Below are positions 16,229 to 25,268 of a stretch of DNA of 46,341 bases, one piece after another; position 1 is the first letter of the stretch; every line of letters starts with the position of its first letter. The DNA is taken from the NCBI RefSeq assembly GCF_024494465.1, contig NZ_JAETXM010000029.1, forward strand, positions 1-46,341, read 5' to 3'. The notes under the pieces are model-generated. The model made no database searches and was not told where the DNA came from. It saw nothing but the letters and a program-made list of their open reading frames with translations. The translations under genes and the position numbers were made by a program. Source of the DNA: Bacillus sp. V3B (GTDB taxonomy: Bacteria; Bacillota; Bacilli; Bacillales; Cytobacillaceae).

Positions 16229-17335
16229 TCACAAAATTGAAGTGGGCGTCTTCTCACCTAAAATGATAAATTGTTCGAGTGAAGCCTTTCCAACTGTTGA
16301 ATCCTCTTCTGGAGAAACTAATTCCTCTTCCTTAAATTCTAAATACACATCATCTGTATTCATTACTTTGACTTCATTGGTCTTAATCACGCCATTTTCC
16401 GCTTGATATTCGGCATGTAACACAATAGAGCCATCCATTGGTAATGGACCCAATTCAATAAAGTCCCCCACCTTCATTCCAGTACTTTCTCCATTTACAA
16501 ACAGAGTACTATTTTCTTCATTTGAATAAATATCTACATACTGACCTTCAAATTCAAGAAAAACATCTAGTGTATTTCCATCAGCGTTAAGAAAATCCAA
16601 TTCTGTAGTTTCCGTTAACTTCGCATACTCTCCATTAAAGCTTCCCTTTAACTCATATGTTCCTGGTAGAACAGGTGTAAGAGTGAGACGATCTTTAAGT
16701 TTTTCTTTTTTACCCATGAAGTCGATTTCTACTCGCTCTAAATTAGAATCTACTTTTACTTCAAAAGGTACTGCTTCTATTTTATATTCTTGATAAAGTC
16801 CTAACTTTTTATCAGCCTGTACTAGTTTAACCATTTCATTATCGTTACGATCCACAACTAAACTAACTGAGAGTGTATCCTTTTCATAAGCACTAGCAGA
16901 ATCCTTTAACCCTGCTACAACTTCAGCTTGATTTCCTTTTAAAAAGGCTAAATAATTTTTTATTTCTTTATCTTCGACTTCTTCTGGGAAATCTGAAAAA
17001 GCAATAACCTCTTTCGCTTTTTCAACATCCTGTTCCTCAACTACTGCTTCAAATTTCTCTACAGTCTTTTGAGGAGAGTACATACTTTCAAGAAACTTAT
17101 GACCTCCAAATCCTAAGGCAGCTACTATTGCAATAGATATCAGGATCACTTGGTTCTTTTTAGACATAGGCTTTCTTGGTTCTTGATATCTCTGCTCAGT
17201 ATTTGGCTGAACGGAAGACCTATGGTGAACACTAGCTGTCTCTTGAAACATAGACTCGTCGAATTTATTCCCACAAGAGTTACAAAAGATTTGACCTTCT
17301 CTCCGCTCTACACCACAATTTTTACAAAACTTCAT
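16229..17335 (-). pseudogene. 5' part of TcaA-like zinc-ribbon gene, truncated by insertion
   Basis: From ATG 17335 (AAGGGGAT 7 nt upstream) it encodes the zinc ribbon CKNCGVERREGQIFCNSCG, a basic linker, one TM segment (ILISIAIVAALGFGGHKFL) and Ig-like outside units (VDIYSNEENSTLFVNGEST). This parallels the 12571-14019 protein. At LEQFII it runs into the left end of the inserted element, reads a few foreign residues (GEKTPTSIL) and stops at 16229. The NTF2-like end is encoded beyond the element at 15877-15542. The truncated protein could still be made and membrane-anchored but lacks its last domain. Confidence 0.8.
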
Positions 17336-17474
17336 CAATCTTATCCCCTTTTTCACATAGATACATAAAAGATCTGTTAAAAGTCCAGACCTCTGACCTG
17401 CATGGATGTCTGCTTTACTCTGCAAAGAAAAAAGTAAACATTATTATTCTATCCTTCTATAGAAAGATAGGATA

Positions 17475-17483
17475 ATTATAACA
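17475..17483 (-). promoter_or_regulatory. extended -10 promoter candidate for the split TcaA-like gene
   Basis: On the minus strand TGTTATAAT (TG-N-TATAAT) lies ~140 nt before the start codon. No good -35 is visible. The rest of 17484-17747 shows no gene. Confidence 0.4.
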
Positions 17484-17747
17484 AAAACATAGGGATTTAT
17501 ACATAAATAATGATTATTATGCTTAAATACATCTCACTTTCCTTAGGGGATTCAAATGTGAATCACGATATTTCCATTCTAAGCACGGAGACTTTCCTCA
17601 CCCTCCAACCGAGGTATATCTATAACCTAGACTCCATTAAATACCATAAAATGTAAAAAATATTGTTATTTTTAACAGAAAACCTATACAAATTACTCTA
17701 ATTACCGTTATAATGATAAATATTTTAACCTATAGTTCTATTAACCT

Positions 17748-18239
17748 ATTGGTTTTATAGGTATTATAGGTTTAGTTGTCACACTCGGATTCGGTCTCTT
17801 TTCTTATTTGAAGGGAAAGAGACAAGTGAAACAACCAGCTCTGACCGCTATGAGTCTTTCACAACAACTAACCAAGGGGCAAGAAACGAAAACCTTTGCT
17901 CCAAGTGAAGGCGAACAAAGTAGCGAAAAAACTAGCTTTTATGAGGATCGTGATCCTGAAAGGCCTGAACCAAAGATGGATGACCTTTCCCTGCAGCCCT
18001 TGCCTTCATTTGATTTTTCGGATATACCTGTTAGGAACCACCAAAACGTTAGTGAGACAGAAGTACTTTCAGAAGATCATGATGTTACAAAGACACTCGT
18101 TCTAGGAAAAAAGAGTGTTCATGTCCATCATGTCCAGGTTCCTGAAGAAGACAGGATTGCAGAAACGACTGTAATCGGCGAAGAAGAAGTTGAAGTGACA
18201 AAGGTGCTAAGTCAGGAATCCGTGGGAATGAAAAAGTAA
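17748..18239 (+). pseudogene. remnant of a membrane protein without a start codon
   Basis: The frame is open from 17745 (after TAA 17742) and encodes a TM segment, IGFIGIIGLVVTLGFGLFSY, then a charged tail of ~140 residues with two similar motifs (DVTKTLVLG and AETTVIG/EVTKVLS). There is no ATG, GTG or TTG and no ribosome site before the TM segment. The first possible start, TTG 17808, would discard the TM. It therefore looks like the 3' part of a decayed gene, perhaps related to the zinc-ribbon membrane family around it. An ATT start at 17748 cannot be excluded. A terminator follows. Confidence 0.45.
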
Positions 18240-18305
18240 GACGGATAAGATCCTGATTACACTCAGTAAAATCGCCTTATTTTTATTCGTTGTCTAGAAG
18301 ATGAA

Positions 18306-18338
18306 AAAGAAGATCCTCTTGATCGGGATCTTCTTTTT
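18306..18338. terminator. rho-independent terminator
   Basis: AAGAAGATCC pairs with GGATCTTCTT around a short loop and is followed by TTTT. It lies after the 17748-18239 frame. Confidence 0.8.
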
Positions 18339-18375
18339 TGGGTGGTACCAGTAGCATGCTCCAAGATCAATTTCT

Positions 18376-18402
18376 AATTATCTGGATGGTCCCTGGCACC
18401 TT
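18376..18402. repeat. dispersed dyad repeat, copy 6, beside a stop codon
   Basis: ATTATCTGGAT then GGTCCCTGGCACC. It ends 1 nt from the TAA stop (18402-18404, minus strand) of the autolysin gene. Confidence 0.85.
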
Positions 18403-20567
18403 TATTCTTTATAGAAAGGTATTTGTAACTTAATTTTATAGGAGTCTAGTAAACTATATAAATTGTATACTTGTTTTACTTGCTTTGTTGCCCATCCAAT
18501 ATCTGTCGCATATTGATGGGTGGCCACTCCATTAGCTACACTATCTTGCGGATTCCATCTCATCTTATATAAGGTGTCTTGTCCGGAATTGATATAACCT
18601 TGTGAAATAAATTTTGCTCCCCCTACGATGGCATCTACAGGAGAAAACCATCCCGCATCATAAGCAAATTTAGCCCCACTGGTTACGGCGGATCCGTCAT
18701 AGGCTCCGATCCCAAACATATTGTAAACGGTTTTGCCATATATCTCTACACCTTTAGCTAGCTGCGAGGTACCATTTCCTGTTTCTAATAAGGCATGGGA
18801 AATAAGATATATATCGTTTACTCCATGCTTCTCACCGGCCGCAATGAAGGTAGCCGCATGTCCTGCTAGCACTCCTTTTCCGGCTAGAATTCTTTCGTTT
18901 ACCTCAAATTGATCTAAATTAGTCGCCTCAGATAGCTTTAAGAATTGTAAGGATGTTACAGAATCATCGATAAAATTGTTCGGATCGAGATGGTATGCAA
19001 CATCGTCTGGGCTGGCATTCACCCATGCCTTGTTGTAGTCGATTTCATACCAATCGTATCCATCTGTTCCTTTAGTCGTTGATTTAATTTGAACCTTTTC
19101 ACCACTGTTTACTTTTCCGACAACCCAATAATCCGTTCCTGCGCCACCTCTTATATTCCAAGTAGATCCTTGCACGATTCCGCTTGTAGGATTGGTTTTG
19201 TCATTGATGAGTAGAGCGTCTTCACGTATGTAGGTTGTATATTTAGTATCTGTTTGCGGATTTGCTTTCATTTGAATGTTTGTTAGATCCGCTAAAGATA
19301 TGTCATATTCCTCATATTGAATATTGATTTTCTGGTTAGGTGAACTTGGTTTATCCTCTATTTTATCTATTAAATATTGCGTGCTAACATAACCGGTTTG
19401 TCCGTTGGCAGTGACTCTCGCCCAGCCATTTTCTTCAGAATATATTGTAACAACCGTACCTGGCGCGAGCTTCGTTATAATAGTCGCTTTTGTCGATGGT
19501 TCAGACCGCATATTAAGATTTGATCCTAGATTTATATCTACATATTTTGAAAGGGTTTCTGTTTCAGGTGTCTTATCTGTTTCCTGCTCATTACTTGATT
19601 GATCGTTCTCAAAGTCATCTCCTGCATCTGTTTCTGGTATAACGGGTTCCAGTTTTGCAGGTTCTGGTGTTGCAGGTTCTGGTGTTGCAGGTTCTGGTAT
19701 TGTAGGATTGGGAACAACTGGATTACTCTCTGAAGTAGAATCTGAATCCTGGTTTGCTCCCGGTTTTACAGTTGACAGATATTCAGAGCTAACGTATCCT
19801 TCTTTCCCATAAGCTTTTATTTGTGACCATCCATTTTCTTCGGAAATGACTGTTACTTCATGACCTCTGGCTAACTTGATGATGATGGACGCATTTGTAG
19901 ATGGTTTGTTGCGCATATTTAAGTTAGATCCCTTGTCTACATCTACATATTGAATGGTTGGTGCTGGCGCTGTAGGTGCTGGTGTACTCGGAGTACTTGG
20001 CTTTGTTTTTGACAGATAGGCTGTACTTACATAGCCTTCTTTTCCGGCTGCTTTCACTTTTGCCCAGCCATCTTTCTCAGAATAGATCGTGACTTTAGTG
20101 CCATCCTTTAGTTTCGCTAAAACAGTGGATTTCGTTGTGGCGCTTGTTCTTAGATTTAAATAAGTACTTGAGCCGACTTTCACGTATTCCGTTGTTATAG
20201 TTGGTGCTGGTGTTAGCTTTGGTGCCGGTGTTGCTGTTGTACTTGCGGTACTTGGCTTTGTTTTTGACAGATAACCCGTACTTACATAGCCTTCTTTTCC
20301 GGCTGCTTTCACTTTTGCCCAGCCATCTTTCTCAGAATAGATCGTGACTTCAGTACCATCCTTTAATTTCGCTAAAACAGTGGACTTTGTTGTGGCACTT
20401 GTTCTCAGATTCAAATGAGATCCTGAGCCTACTTTCACGTATTGTGTTGTTGTAATCTCATTGATTTCAGCAACTGGTGTATCGTTTTCTGCAGCATGAA
20501 TCACTTTTGCAAAAGCCGGGGTAGATAATACAGCAAAACAGATACTAGGCAAAATTATCTTTTTCAT
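18402..20567 (-). CDS. secreted SH3-repeat endo-beta-N-acetylglucosaminidase (GH73 autolysin)
   Basis: 721 residues. A signal peptide (MKKIILPSICFAVLSTPAFA) leads to four bacterial SH3 domains (about 42-105, 122-190, 203-268, 343-408), each with the core LN(L/M)R, T(I/V)(Y/I)SE, GW and GYVS. A Pro/Glu/Thr linker with repeated PEPAT separates the third and fourth. A fifth, divergent SH3-like unit (IVQGSTWNIRGGAGTDYWVV) precedes the C-terminal glucosaminidase domain. The catalytic Glu is predicted in HALLETGNGTS (about E595). The enzyme would cut wall glycan; the SH3 domains would hold it on peptidoglycan. The ribosome site is AGGAGGT. SH3 units 1 and 2 are nearly identical in DNA. Confidence 0.92.
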   Translation of the reverse strand: MKKIILPSICFAVLSTPAFAKVIHAAENDTPVAEINEITTTQYVKVGSGSHLNLRTSATTKSTVLAKLKDGTEVTIYSEKDGWAKVKAAGKEGYVSTGYLSKTKPSTASTTATPAPKLTPAPTITTEYVKVGSSTYLNLRTSATTKSTVLAKLKDGTKVTIYSEKDGWAKVKAAGKEGYVSTAYLSKTKPSTPSTPAPTAPAPTIQYVDVDKGSNLNMRNKPSTNASIIIKLARGHEVTVISEENGWSQIKAYGKEGYVSSEYLSTVKPGANQDSDSTSESNPVVPNPTIPEPATPEPATPEPAKLEPVIPETDAGDDFENDQSSNEQETDKTPETETLSKYVDINLGSNLNMRSEPSTKATIITKLAPGTVVTIYSEENGWARVTANGQTGYVSTQYLIDKIEDKPSSPNQKINIQYEEYDISLADLTNIQMKANPQTDTKYTTYIREDALLINDKTNPTSGIVQGSTWNIRGGAGTDYWVVGKVNSGEKVQIKSTTKGTDGYDWYEIDYNKAWVNASPDDVAYHLDPNNFIDDSVTSLQFLKLSEATNLDQFEVNERILAGKGVLAGHAATFIAAGEKHGVNDIYLISHALLETGNGTSQLAKGVEIYGKTVYNMFGIGAYDGSAVTSGAKFAYDAGWFSPVDAIVGGAKFISQGYINSGQDTLYKMRWNPQDSVANGVATHQYATDIGWATKQVKQVYNLYSLLDSYKIKLQIPFYKE

Positions 20568-20596
20568 TCTTACCTCCTATAATATGTGTTAGGAAA

Positions 20597-20625
20597 ATTA
20601 TACTAATAAAGAGTATTTTAGATAA
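20597..20625 (-). promoter_or_regulatory. sigma-A-type promoter of the autolysin gene
   Basis: On the minus strand TTATCT (20620-20625), 17-nt spacer, TATAAT (20597-20602), about 30 nt before the start codon. Confidence 0.55.
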
Positions 20626-20784
20626 ATTCTATCATATTTTTTTATTTTAGTAGATTACAATACGGTAAAATAGATCGAAATTTGTAAGATATTTCTTTTA
20701 ATCGCTGTTTAATAGTCACAATTTCCTTTTATTCCACATAATTCTTAGGACATCACAGTGGACAGCTATCCTATCTTGTTACAT

Positions 20785-20813
20785 TTGGTCAAATATTCAG
20801 CAAGTGCTATAAT
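20785..20813 (+). promoter_or_regulatory. sigma-A-type promoter of the YtcJ-like gene
   Basis: TTGGTC (20785-20790), 17-nt spacer, perfect TATAAT (20808-20813), about 60 nt upstream of the start codon. Confidence 0.65.
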
Positions 20814-20875
20814 TTTAAAAAAACTTAAGCGTTATCGAGGATTGCTCTCTACCTTTTTAAATGGAGGAATTAGTC

Positions 20876-22462
20876 ATGAAAAAAATCTATATAAATGGAG
20901 AAATTTATACATTTGACCCATTACAACCTTATGTCACTGCAGTTGTTGTGGATCATGGCCGCTTTATTGATATGGGAACAACAGAGGAAATGTTGTTGCA
21001 ATGGGGACGAGCCGACAGTGAAAAAATTGATTTAGAGGGAAGAGCAGTTACACCTGGACTTACCGATAGCCATCTACATCTGTCGGGTGTAGCCTTCAAT
21101 TTCCTAGATTTAAACTTAACAGGGGTAACATCGAAACAAGAGATGTTAGAAAAAATCCGGGCAAAAGCGAGTACACTCCAACCAGGAGAATGGTTAATTG
21201 GAAGCGGCTGGGATGAAAATCTTTTTACAGAGGGGTCCATCCCTACCATTGAAGAATTAGATCATATCGCTCCCCATTGCCCAGTATTCCTATCAAGAAT
21301 TTGTTGGCATGCTTTCCTTGTGAATACGAAGGCATTGGACGTTTGTCACTATCATCCATCAATGACCGTTCCTGAAGGAGGAACCGTTGTCCTTGATGAA
21401 CGGACGAAAAAACCGACAGGACGACTACTTGAATCGGCGGCAAACTTCATTAAAGAACAGATACCAGAAAAATCATATGATCAGTTGAAAAAGGCTGTTC
21501 GAAAAGCGATCTGTTATGCCATGGAAAAAGGGTTAACAAGTGTACATACAAATGATCCACTCTATTTAGGTGGTTTTCAGCAAACGTATCAACTATATGA
21601 TGAGTTATTAAATCAGGAACAGCTTGGTCTCCGGTGTAATCTATTAATCGACCACCCCTTTATGAATGACTTAAAGGAAGCTGGGATGTATGCTGGCTAT
21701 GGAAATGAAACATTGCAAATTGGGGCTGTTAAAATCTTTGCAGATGGTGCTTTGGGAAGCAGAACTGCTCTTTTGTCTGAAGCGTACAGCGATGTGGTTG
21801 GACATTTCGGAGAAGCTATCCATACTCAAGAGGTTCTTTACGATATTGTTCGAGAGGCCCGTTCTCTTTCTATGCCGATTGCTGTTCATACCATTGGGGA
21901 TCAGGCGTTAGAAAATGTATTGGATGTGTTGGATCAGTTTCCGACTGTTTCCTATCGAGATAGACTGATTCATGTGCAAATTTTACGGCAAGAATTAATG
22001 AAACGTCTTGCACATCCAAGTCGTGTTGCTGATATTCAGCCAAGATTTATCGCCAGTGATTTTCCATGGGTGCAGGAACGACTTGGAATGGAACGGATTC
22101 AACTGTCGTATGCTTGGAAAAGTTTACTGTCTTCAGGTGTTCTTTGTGCAGGTGGTTCAGATGCTCCTGTCGAACCGCTCGATCCATTACTCGGTATCCA
22201 TGCCGCTGTTACCCGAAAGGCACCAGGCCAAAACCATATTGGCTGGAACGAAAATGAAAAGTTGACTATGACTGAGGCATTCAAATTGTTTACTGTCATG
22301 GGGGCATATCCTACGAATGAAGAAAATAGAAAAGGCACGATTACAAGAGGAAAACTTGCCGATATGACCGTGTATTCATCTAACCCATTTAGAATGAGGG
22401 ATGCCGATGAATTATTACATACGGATATCGATATGACGATTATTGGTGGAAATAGAATGTAG
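20876..22462 (+). CDS. ytcJ: YtcJ-like metal-dependent amidohydrolase
   Basis: 528 residues of the amidohydrolase_3 family. The N-terminal strand (YINGEIYTFDP) and a C-terminal sandwich flank the barrel. The metal site motif is DSHLHLSG. Further ligand regions are VKIFADGALGSRTALLSEAY, IAVHTIGDQALENVLD, RLIHVQILR and CAGGSDAPVEPLDP. Members hydrolyse amide or imine bonds of varied small molecules; the substrate here is unknown. ATG 20876 has GGAGG 8 nt upstream, so the longer start at 20861 is rejected. The TAG stop shares a base with a dyad repeat. Confidence 0.88.
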   Translation: MKKIYINGEIYTFDPLQPYVTAVVVDHGRFIDMGTTEEMLLQWGRADSEKIDLEGRAVTPGLTDSHLHLSGVAFNFLDLNLTGVTSKQEMLEKIRAKASTLQPGEWLIGSGWDENLFTEGSIPTIEELDHIAPHCPVFLSRICWHAFLVNTKALDVCHYHPSMTVPEGGTVVLDERTKKPTGRLLESAANFIKEQIPEKSYDQLKKAVRKAICYAMEKGLTSVHTNDPLYLGGFQQTYQLYDELLNQEQLGLRCNLLIDHPFMNDLKEAGMYAGYGNETLQIGAVKIFADGALGSRTALLSEAYSDVVGHFGEAIHTQEVLYDIVREARSLSMPIAVHTIGDQALENVLDVLDQFPTVSYRDRLIHVQILRQELMKRLAHPSRVADIQPRFIASDFPWVQERLGMERIQLSYAWKSLLSSGVLCAGGSDAPVEPLDPLLGIHAAVTRKAPGQNHIGWNENEKLTMTEAFKLFTVMGAYPTNEENRKGTITRGKLADMTVYSSNPFRMRDADELLHTDIDMTIIGGNRM

Positions 22463-22474
22463 GTGCCAGGCACT
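22462..22474. repeat. dispersed dyad repeat, copy 7, on a stop codon
   Basis: GGTGCCAGGCACT. Its first G is the last base of the TAG stop of the YtcJ-like gene. Opposite orientation to most copies by the central base; the ATCCAG flank is absent. Confidence 0.8.
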
Positions 22475-22552
22475 ATTCAAAAAAAGGATGTATGTTTTGA
22501 TGGTAATTTGCACAAATTACTTGTAAGTTTTCACTTTATGGGAGGAAATAGA

Positions 22553-23005
22553 ATGAAACACGTATGGGCCTTATCGATAAAGTTTGCTGCTATAGGAACT
22601 GTATTGTTTTCTATATTCGGCATATTCAATATTGCACTACCTACTCTCGTTATTATGTCTGTGGTCACCACAGTGATTGCTTACTTTGTCGGCGACTTAG
22701 TCATCCTTCCCAAACTAGGAAACCTCGTTGCGATCCTTGGAGATCTAATTCTTACCTTTGGGTTACTGTTAATGATGAGCTATCTATTTATTGATACTAC
22801 CTTAAATAGGGTATCTGCTTCCTCATTTTCTGCTCTTTCTATTACAGCGATCGAAGTCCTTTTTCACCTTTATGTGAAAAAACATATCTTTACAAATTCA
22901 GATGAAAGCTATATCCCTACAGTGACCAAAAGTGATCAGTTTGCAACAGAGTTCTCCAAAGAACTAAAAGATACGAATACAAGTCCTAAAACAGATGATG
23001 AATGA
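22553..23005 (+). CDS. yndM: YndM family (DUF2512) membrane protein
   Basis: 150 residues with four TM segments (FAAIGTVLFSIFGIFNI, LVIMSVVTTVIAYFVG, LVAILGDLILTFGLLLMMSY, a fourth near residue 95) and a hydrophilic tail. YFVGDLVILPKLGN is typical of the Bacillus YndM/DUF2512 proteins, whose function is unknown. GGGAGG lies 8 nt before ATG 22553; an upstream in-frame ATG (22463) would translate the dyad repeat and has no ribosome site. Confidence 0.85.
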   Translation: MKHVWALSIKFAAIGTVLFSIFGIFNIALPTLVIMSVVTTVIAYFVGDLVILPKLGNLVAILGDLILTFGLLLMMSYLFIDTTLNRVSASSFSALSITAIEVLFHLYVKKHIFTNSDESYIPTVTKSDQFATEFSKELKDTNTSPKTDDE

Positions 23006-23045
23006 TCCCCCACTTCAAATTTTCTAACGAGAATTTGAAGTGAGG
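23006..23045. repeat. solo IS200/IS605-type right-end hairpin
   Basis: CCCACTTCAAATT, loop, AATTTGAAGTG: the same stem as the right ends at 29935-29985 and 15879-15925, without the rest of an element. It starts right after the yndM stop and may act as its terminator. Confidence 0.7.
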
Positions 23046-23120
23046 CTTTCTAATATGCCCTTGTTTTTCCATGGATACAATACATATAGGGAGATCTTGT
23101 AGCGTCCCTATGATTGCTTT

Positions 23121-24536
23121 TTATTTTAAAAAGCTCATAAAGTTAGAGAATGAAGTTACTAAGTCTTGATAGTATCCAATCAATTTATCCTTTAAAGGGT
23201 TTTGGTTGGATTGATCACTTTCTACTTCTTCTTTTTGGTCACTTTCTTGTTCATTTTGACTTACTTCTACCGTTTCAACATTTGAAACTTCTTCTTCAGC
23301 TACTGCTTGAACTGGTTCTACAAGATCTGTTTCAGCATTTTCTGCTGTTTCTTGTTCACCTGGTGCTTCATCATTCTCTACATTCACTTGGCTTTCTACA
23401 TTAACCTCGGAGGTATTCGTTACATCTAAACTTGATTCATCCACAGTCGTTTCTAATGCTGAATCTGTATCTACAGTTGTTGCTTCTACTGCTTCACTAT
23501 CAACTGATACTGCTGATAAATCATCTGCAACGATTTCTGATTCGTCACCTGTTAATTCTGTATTTGTTTGACTAAAGTACTGATCAATGAGAGATTGATA
23601 GTTTTCAATGAGACTTTGATAATTACCACCGATTAATTGATAGGTTTCATTTACCCATTGATCAAGAGAGTCATCATCTTGATTTTGTTCTTCTGTTCCA
23701 GAGTTGATATTTCCTGCTTCATCGAAACTTTCTTCAGTCGCTTCATCAACTAGAGCAGATTCATCTTCGATTACTTCTTCCGTTTCTGTTTCTGAATCAA
23801 CTGGAGTTTCTCCTTCTTCCTCTGTTCCTTCTTCAGCTACTACTTCTCCATCAGCTTCTGCTTCATCTTCGATTACTTCTTCTGTTTCTGTTTCTGAATC
23901 AACTGGAGTTTCTCCTTCTTCCTCTGTTCCTTCTTCTACTTCTACTGCTTCATCAGACTCTGCCTCTTCTTCGGCTACTTCTTCCGCTTCTGTTTCTGAA
24001 TCAACCGGAGTTTCTCCTTCTTCCTCTGTTCCTTCTTCTACTTCTGCTTCTTCATCAGACTCTGCTCCATCTTCGGCTACTTCTTCCGCTTCTATTTCTG
24101 AATCAACCGGAGTTTCTCCTTCTTCCTCTGTTCCTTCTTCAGCTTCTGCTTCATCATCAACTTCTGCTGGAACTTCAGTTTCTTCTCCCTCTTGTAACTC
24201 CTCATCACTAGTTTCATCTAGATTATCTTCCGGATCATCATTAGTTGTGTCGAGTTCATCTGTTTTGAACGAATTATTTTTAGCTAATTCGCTAACTAGT
24301 TTTCCTTTTTCAGGAGATCCTGGCAGGCTGTTTGCTAGTGTAGATACTTCCTGACCATGATTCTTTACTTGTTCAATAATTTCTGGATTAACTCCCTTTT
24401 CATCAAGCTCCGCTGCAGAAATGGGTGCACCGGCAACTAAAAAGGTTGCGGCCATCATAGATGTCGACATCACTAATGGAGCTATTTTCTTCGATAATGT
24501 TTTGTTCTTCTTGGAATCCATTTGTTTTTTATTCAT
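23121..24536 (-). CDS. secreted glutamate-rich repeat protein
   Basis: 471 residues from ATG 24536 (AGGAG 9 nt upstream). A basic N-terminus and hydrophobic stretch (LVMSTSMMAATFLVAGAPIS) with AXA-like ISAAE form a signal peptide. Residues ~130-270 hold four tandem 34-residue (102-bp) units carrying EEGTEEEGETPVDSE, extremely acidic. The C-terminal half is Glu/Val/Ser-rich with two QSLIxxYQSLI-like repeats, ending in a short amphipathic segment (YYQDLVTSFSNFMSFL). There is no LPXTG or other wall anchor. No enzyme domain is recognised. The opposite strand has a long serine-rich open frame that is only a shadow of the Glu codons. Confidence 0.75.
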   Translation of the reverse strand: MNKKQMDSKKNKTLSKKIAPLVMSTSMMAATFLVAGAPISAAELDEKGVNPEIIEQVKNHGQEVSTLANSLPGSPEKGKLVSELAKNNSFKTDELDTTNDDPEDNLDETSDEELQEGEETEVPAEVDDEAEAEEGTEEEGETPVDSEIEAEEVAEDGAESDEEAEVEEGTEEEGETPVDSETEAEEVAEEEAESDEAVEVEEGTEEEGETPVDSETETEEVIEDEAEADGEVVAEEGTEEEGETPVDSETETEEVIEDESALVDEATEESFDEAGNINSGTEEQNQDDDSLDQWVNETYQLIGGNYQSLIENYQSLIDQYFSQTNTELTGDESEIVADDLSAVSVDSEAVEATTVDTDSALETTVDESSLDVTNTSEVNVESQVNVENDEAPGEQETAENAETDLVEPVQAVAEEEVSNVETVEVSQNEQESDQKEEVESDQSNQNPLKDKLIGYYQDLVTSFSNFMSFLK

Positions 24537-24545
24537 TTTCTTCAT

Positions 24546-25268
24546 CTCCTAATTCGTATTTGTCGTTTTGCTGGCAGGATGAATTTTCTCCTGAAGTCCA
24601 TTTTTGTACGTAGAAAACTCTCGCTAGCACCCTGAGAAAGAATGAAAGATCTCAAGCCTTCTAACTAGTAACTCTATCAACTGCCTATCTCTAACTATAG
24701 GAAAGTGATATTACTATTCCATGTTACTAGGGTTAAAAAAAATAACAGTTTTCTTACGTATTTGTAGAATTTTGCAACAAAGGAAACTTTTCAGAACGGT
24801 AAATGACCCTTATTTTATACATAATGATTACGCCTTCATTATTGCTTCAATGCTATTTCCATTGTTTTCCCCATACGGTAAAATATTCATACACATGTAT
24901 TATTTTCCTTTACAAAAAACATCAGTAAATGACATTCACTTTTCTTTTATTAAGGGAATATAATAATTCACTTAACGGAAAAGGAATATTTTACTACTCA
25001 ATCATTTCTAAAAAAGACTGTATGTAATAGCTTTATCGTTGAAATCACGATCACTCCTTCCTTACATCATCGATCAAACTAAATGTTACAAATCGACATC
25101 ACGAATCATTCCTTTTTCCTGCAGACAGTGGCGAAATTCCCTATTTTCCTATTTTGAAAGACATGACTAAATGACCGCTTTTATCCATTTACTAATACTT
25201 TACGATGAATTCAAATTTTCTAAATATTCATTATCTAAACTTTAGTAGACGACAAGGAGGGCTAAAAT
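24546..25268. other. 723-bp intergenic region
   Basis: Holds the 5' leader of the acidic protein gene, with an imperfect stem of GAGTTTTCT and AGGAGAAAATTC on the minus strand. It also holds the upstream region of phoD. An 80-codon open frame at 24721 has no ribosome site and no recognisable content. No RNA gene or repeat was recognised. Confidence 0.5.

Larger units (their letters stand above)
15879..16260 (-). mobile_element. non-autonomous IS200/IS605-type element (no protein gene)
   Basis: About 382 bp on the minus strand. The left end (16260 down to ~16196) reads AGGTGAGAAGACGCCC ... GATGAATCGCC and matches the left end of the tnpB element at 28463 (AGGCGAGAATACCCC ... GATGAATCGCC). The right end (15879-15925) matches that element's right end: GGAATC(T/C)CCCACTTCAAATT ... 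AAGTGGTG(A/G)GTAGTTCAA. Similarity continues ~90 bp inward into what is the 3' end of tnpB in the full element. No tnpA or tnpB remains. It interrupts a TcaA-like gene. Confidence 0.85.

Noticed and set aside
23704-24354. 216-codon serine-rich plus-strand ORF
   Set aside because: It is the antisense of the glutamate-rich repeat gene; GAA/GAG codons read as TTC/TCC/TCT on the other strand. It has no ribosome site.
24546-24660. c-di-AMP (ydaO) or other riboswitch upstream of the acidic protein
   Set aside because: Only one imperfect stem is visible and none of the conserved ydaO segments could be recognised.
24721-24963. 80-codon ORF in the phoD upstream region
   Set aside because: No ribosome site, unusual composition, no family.
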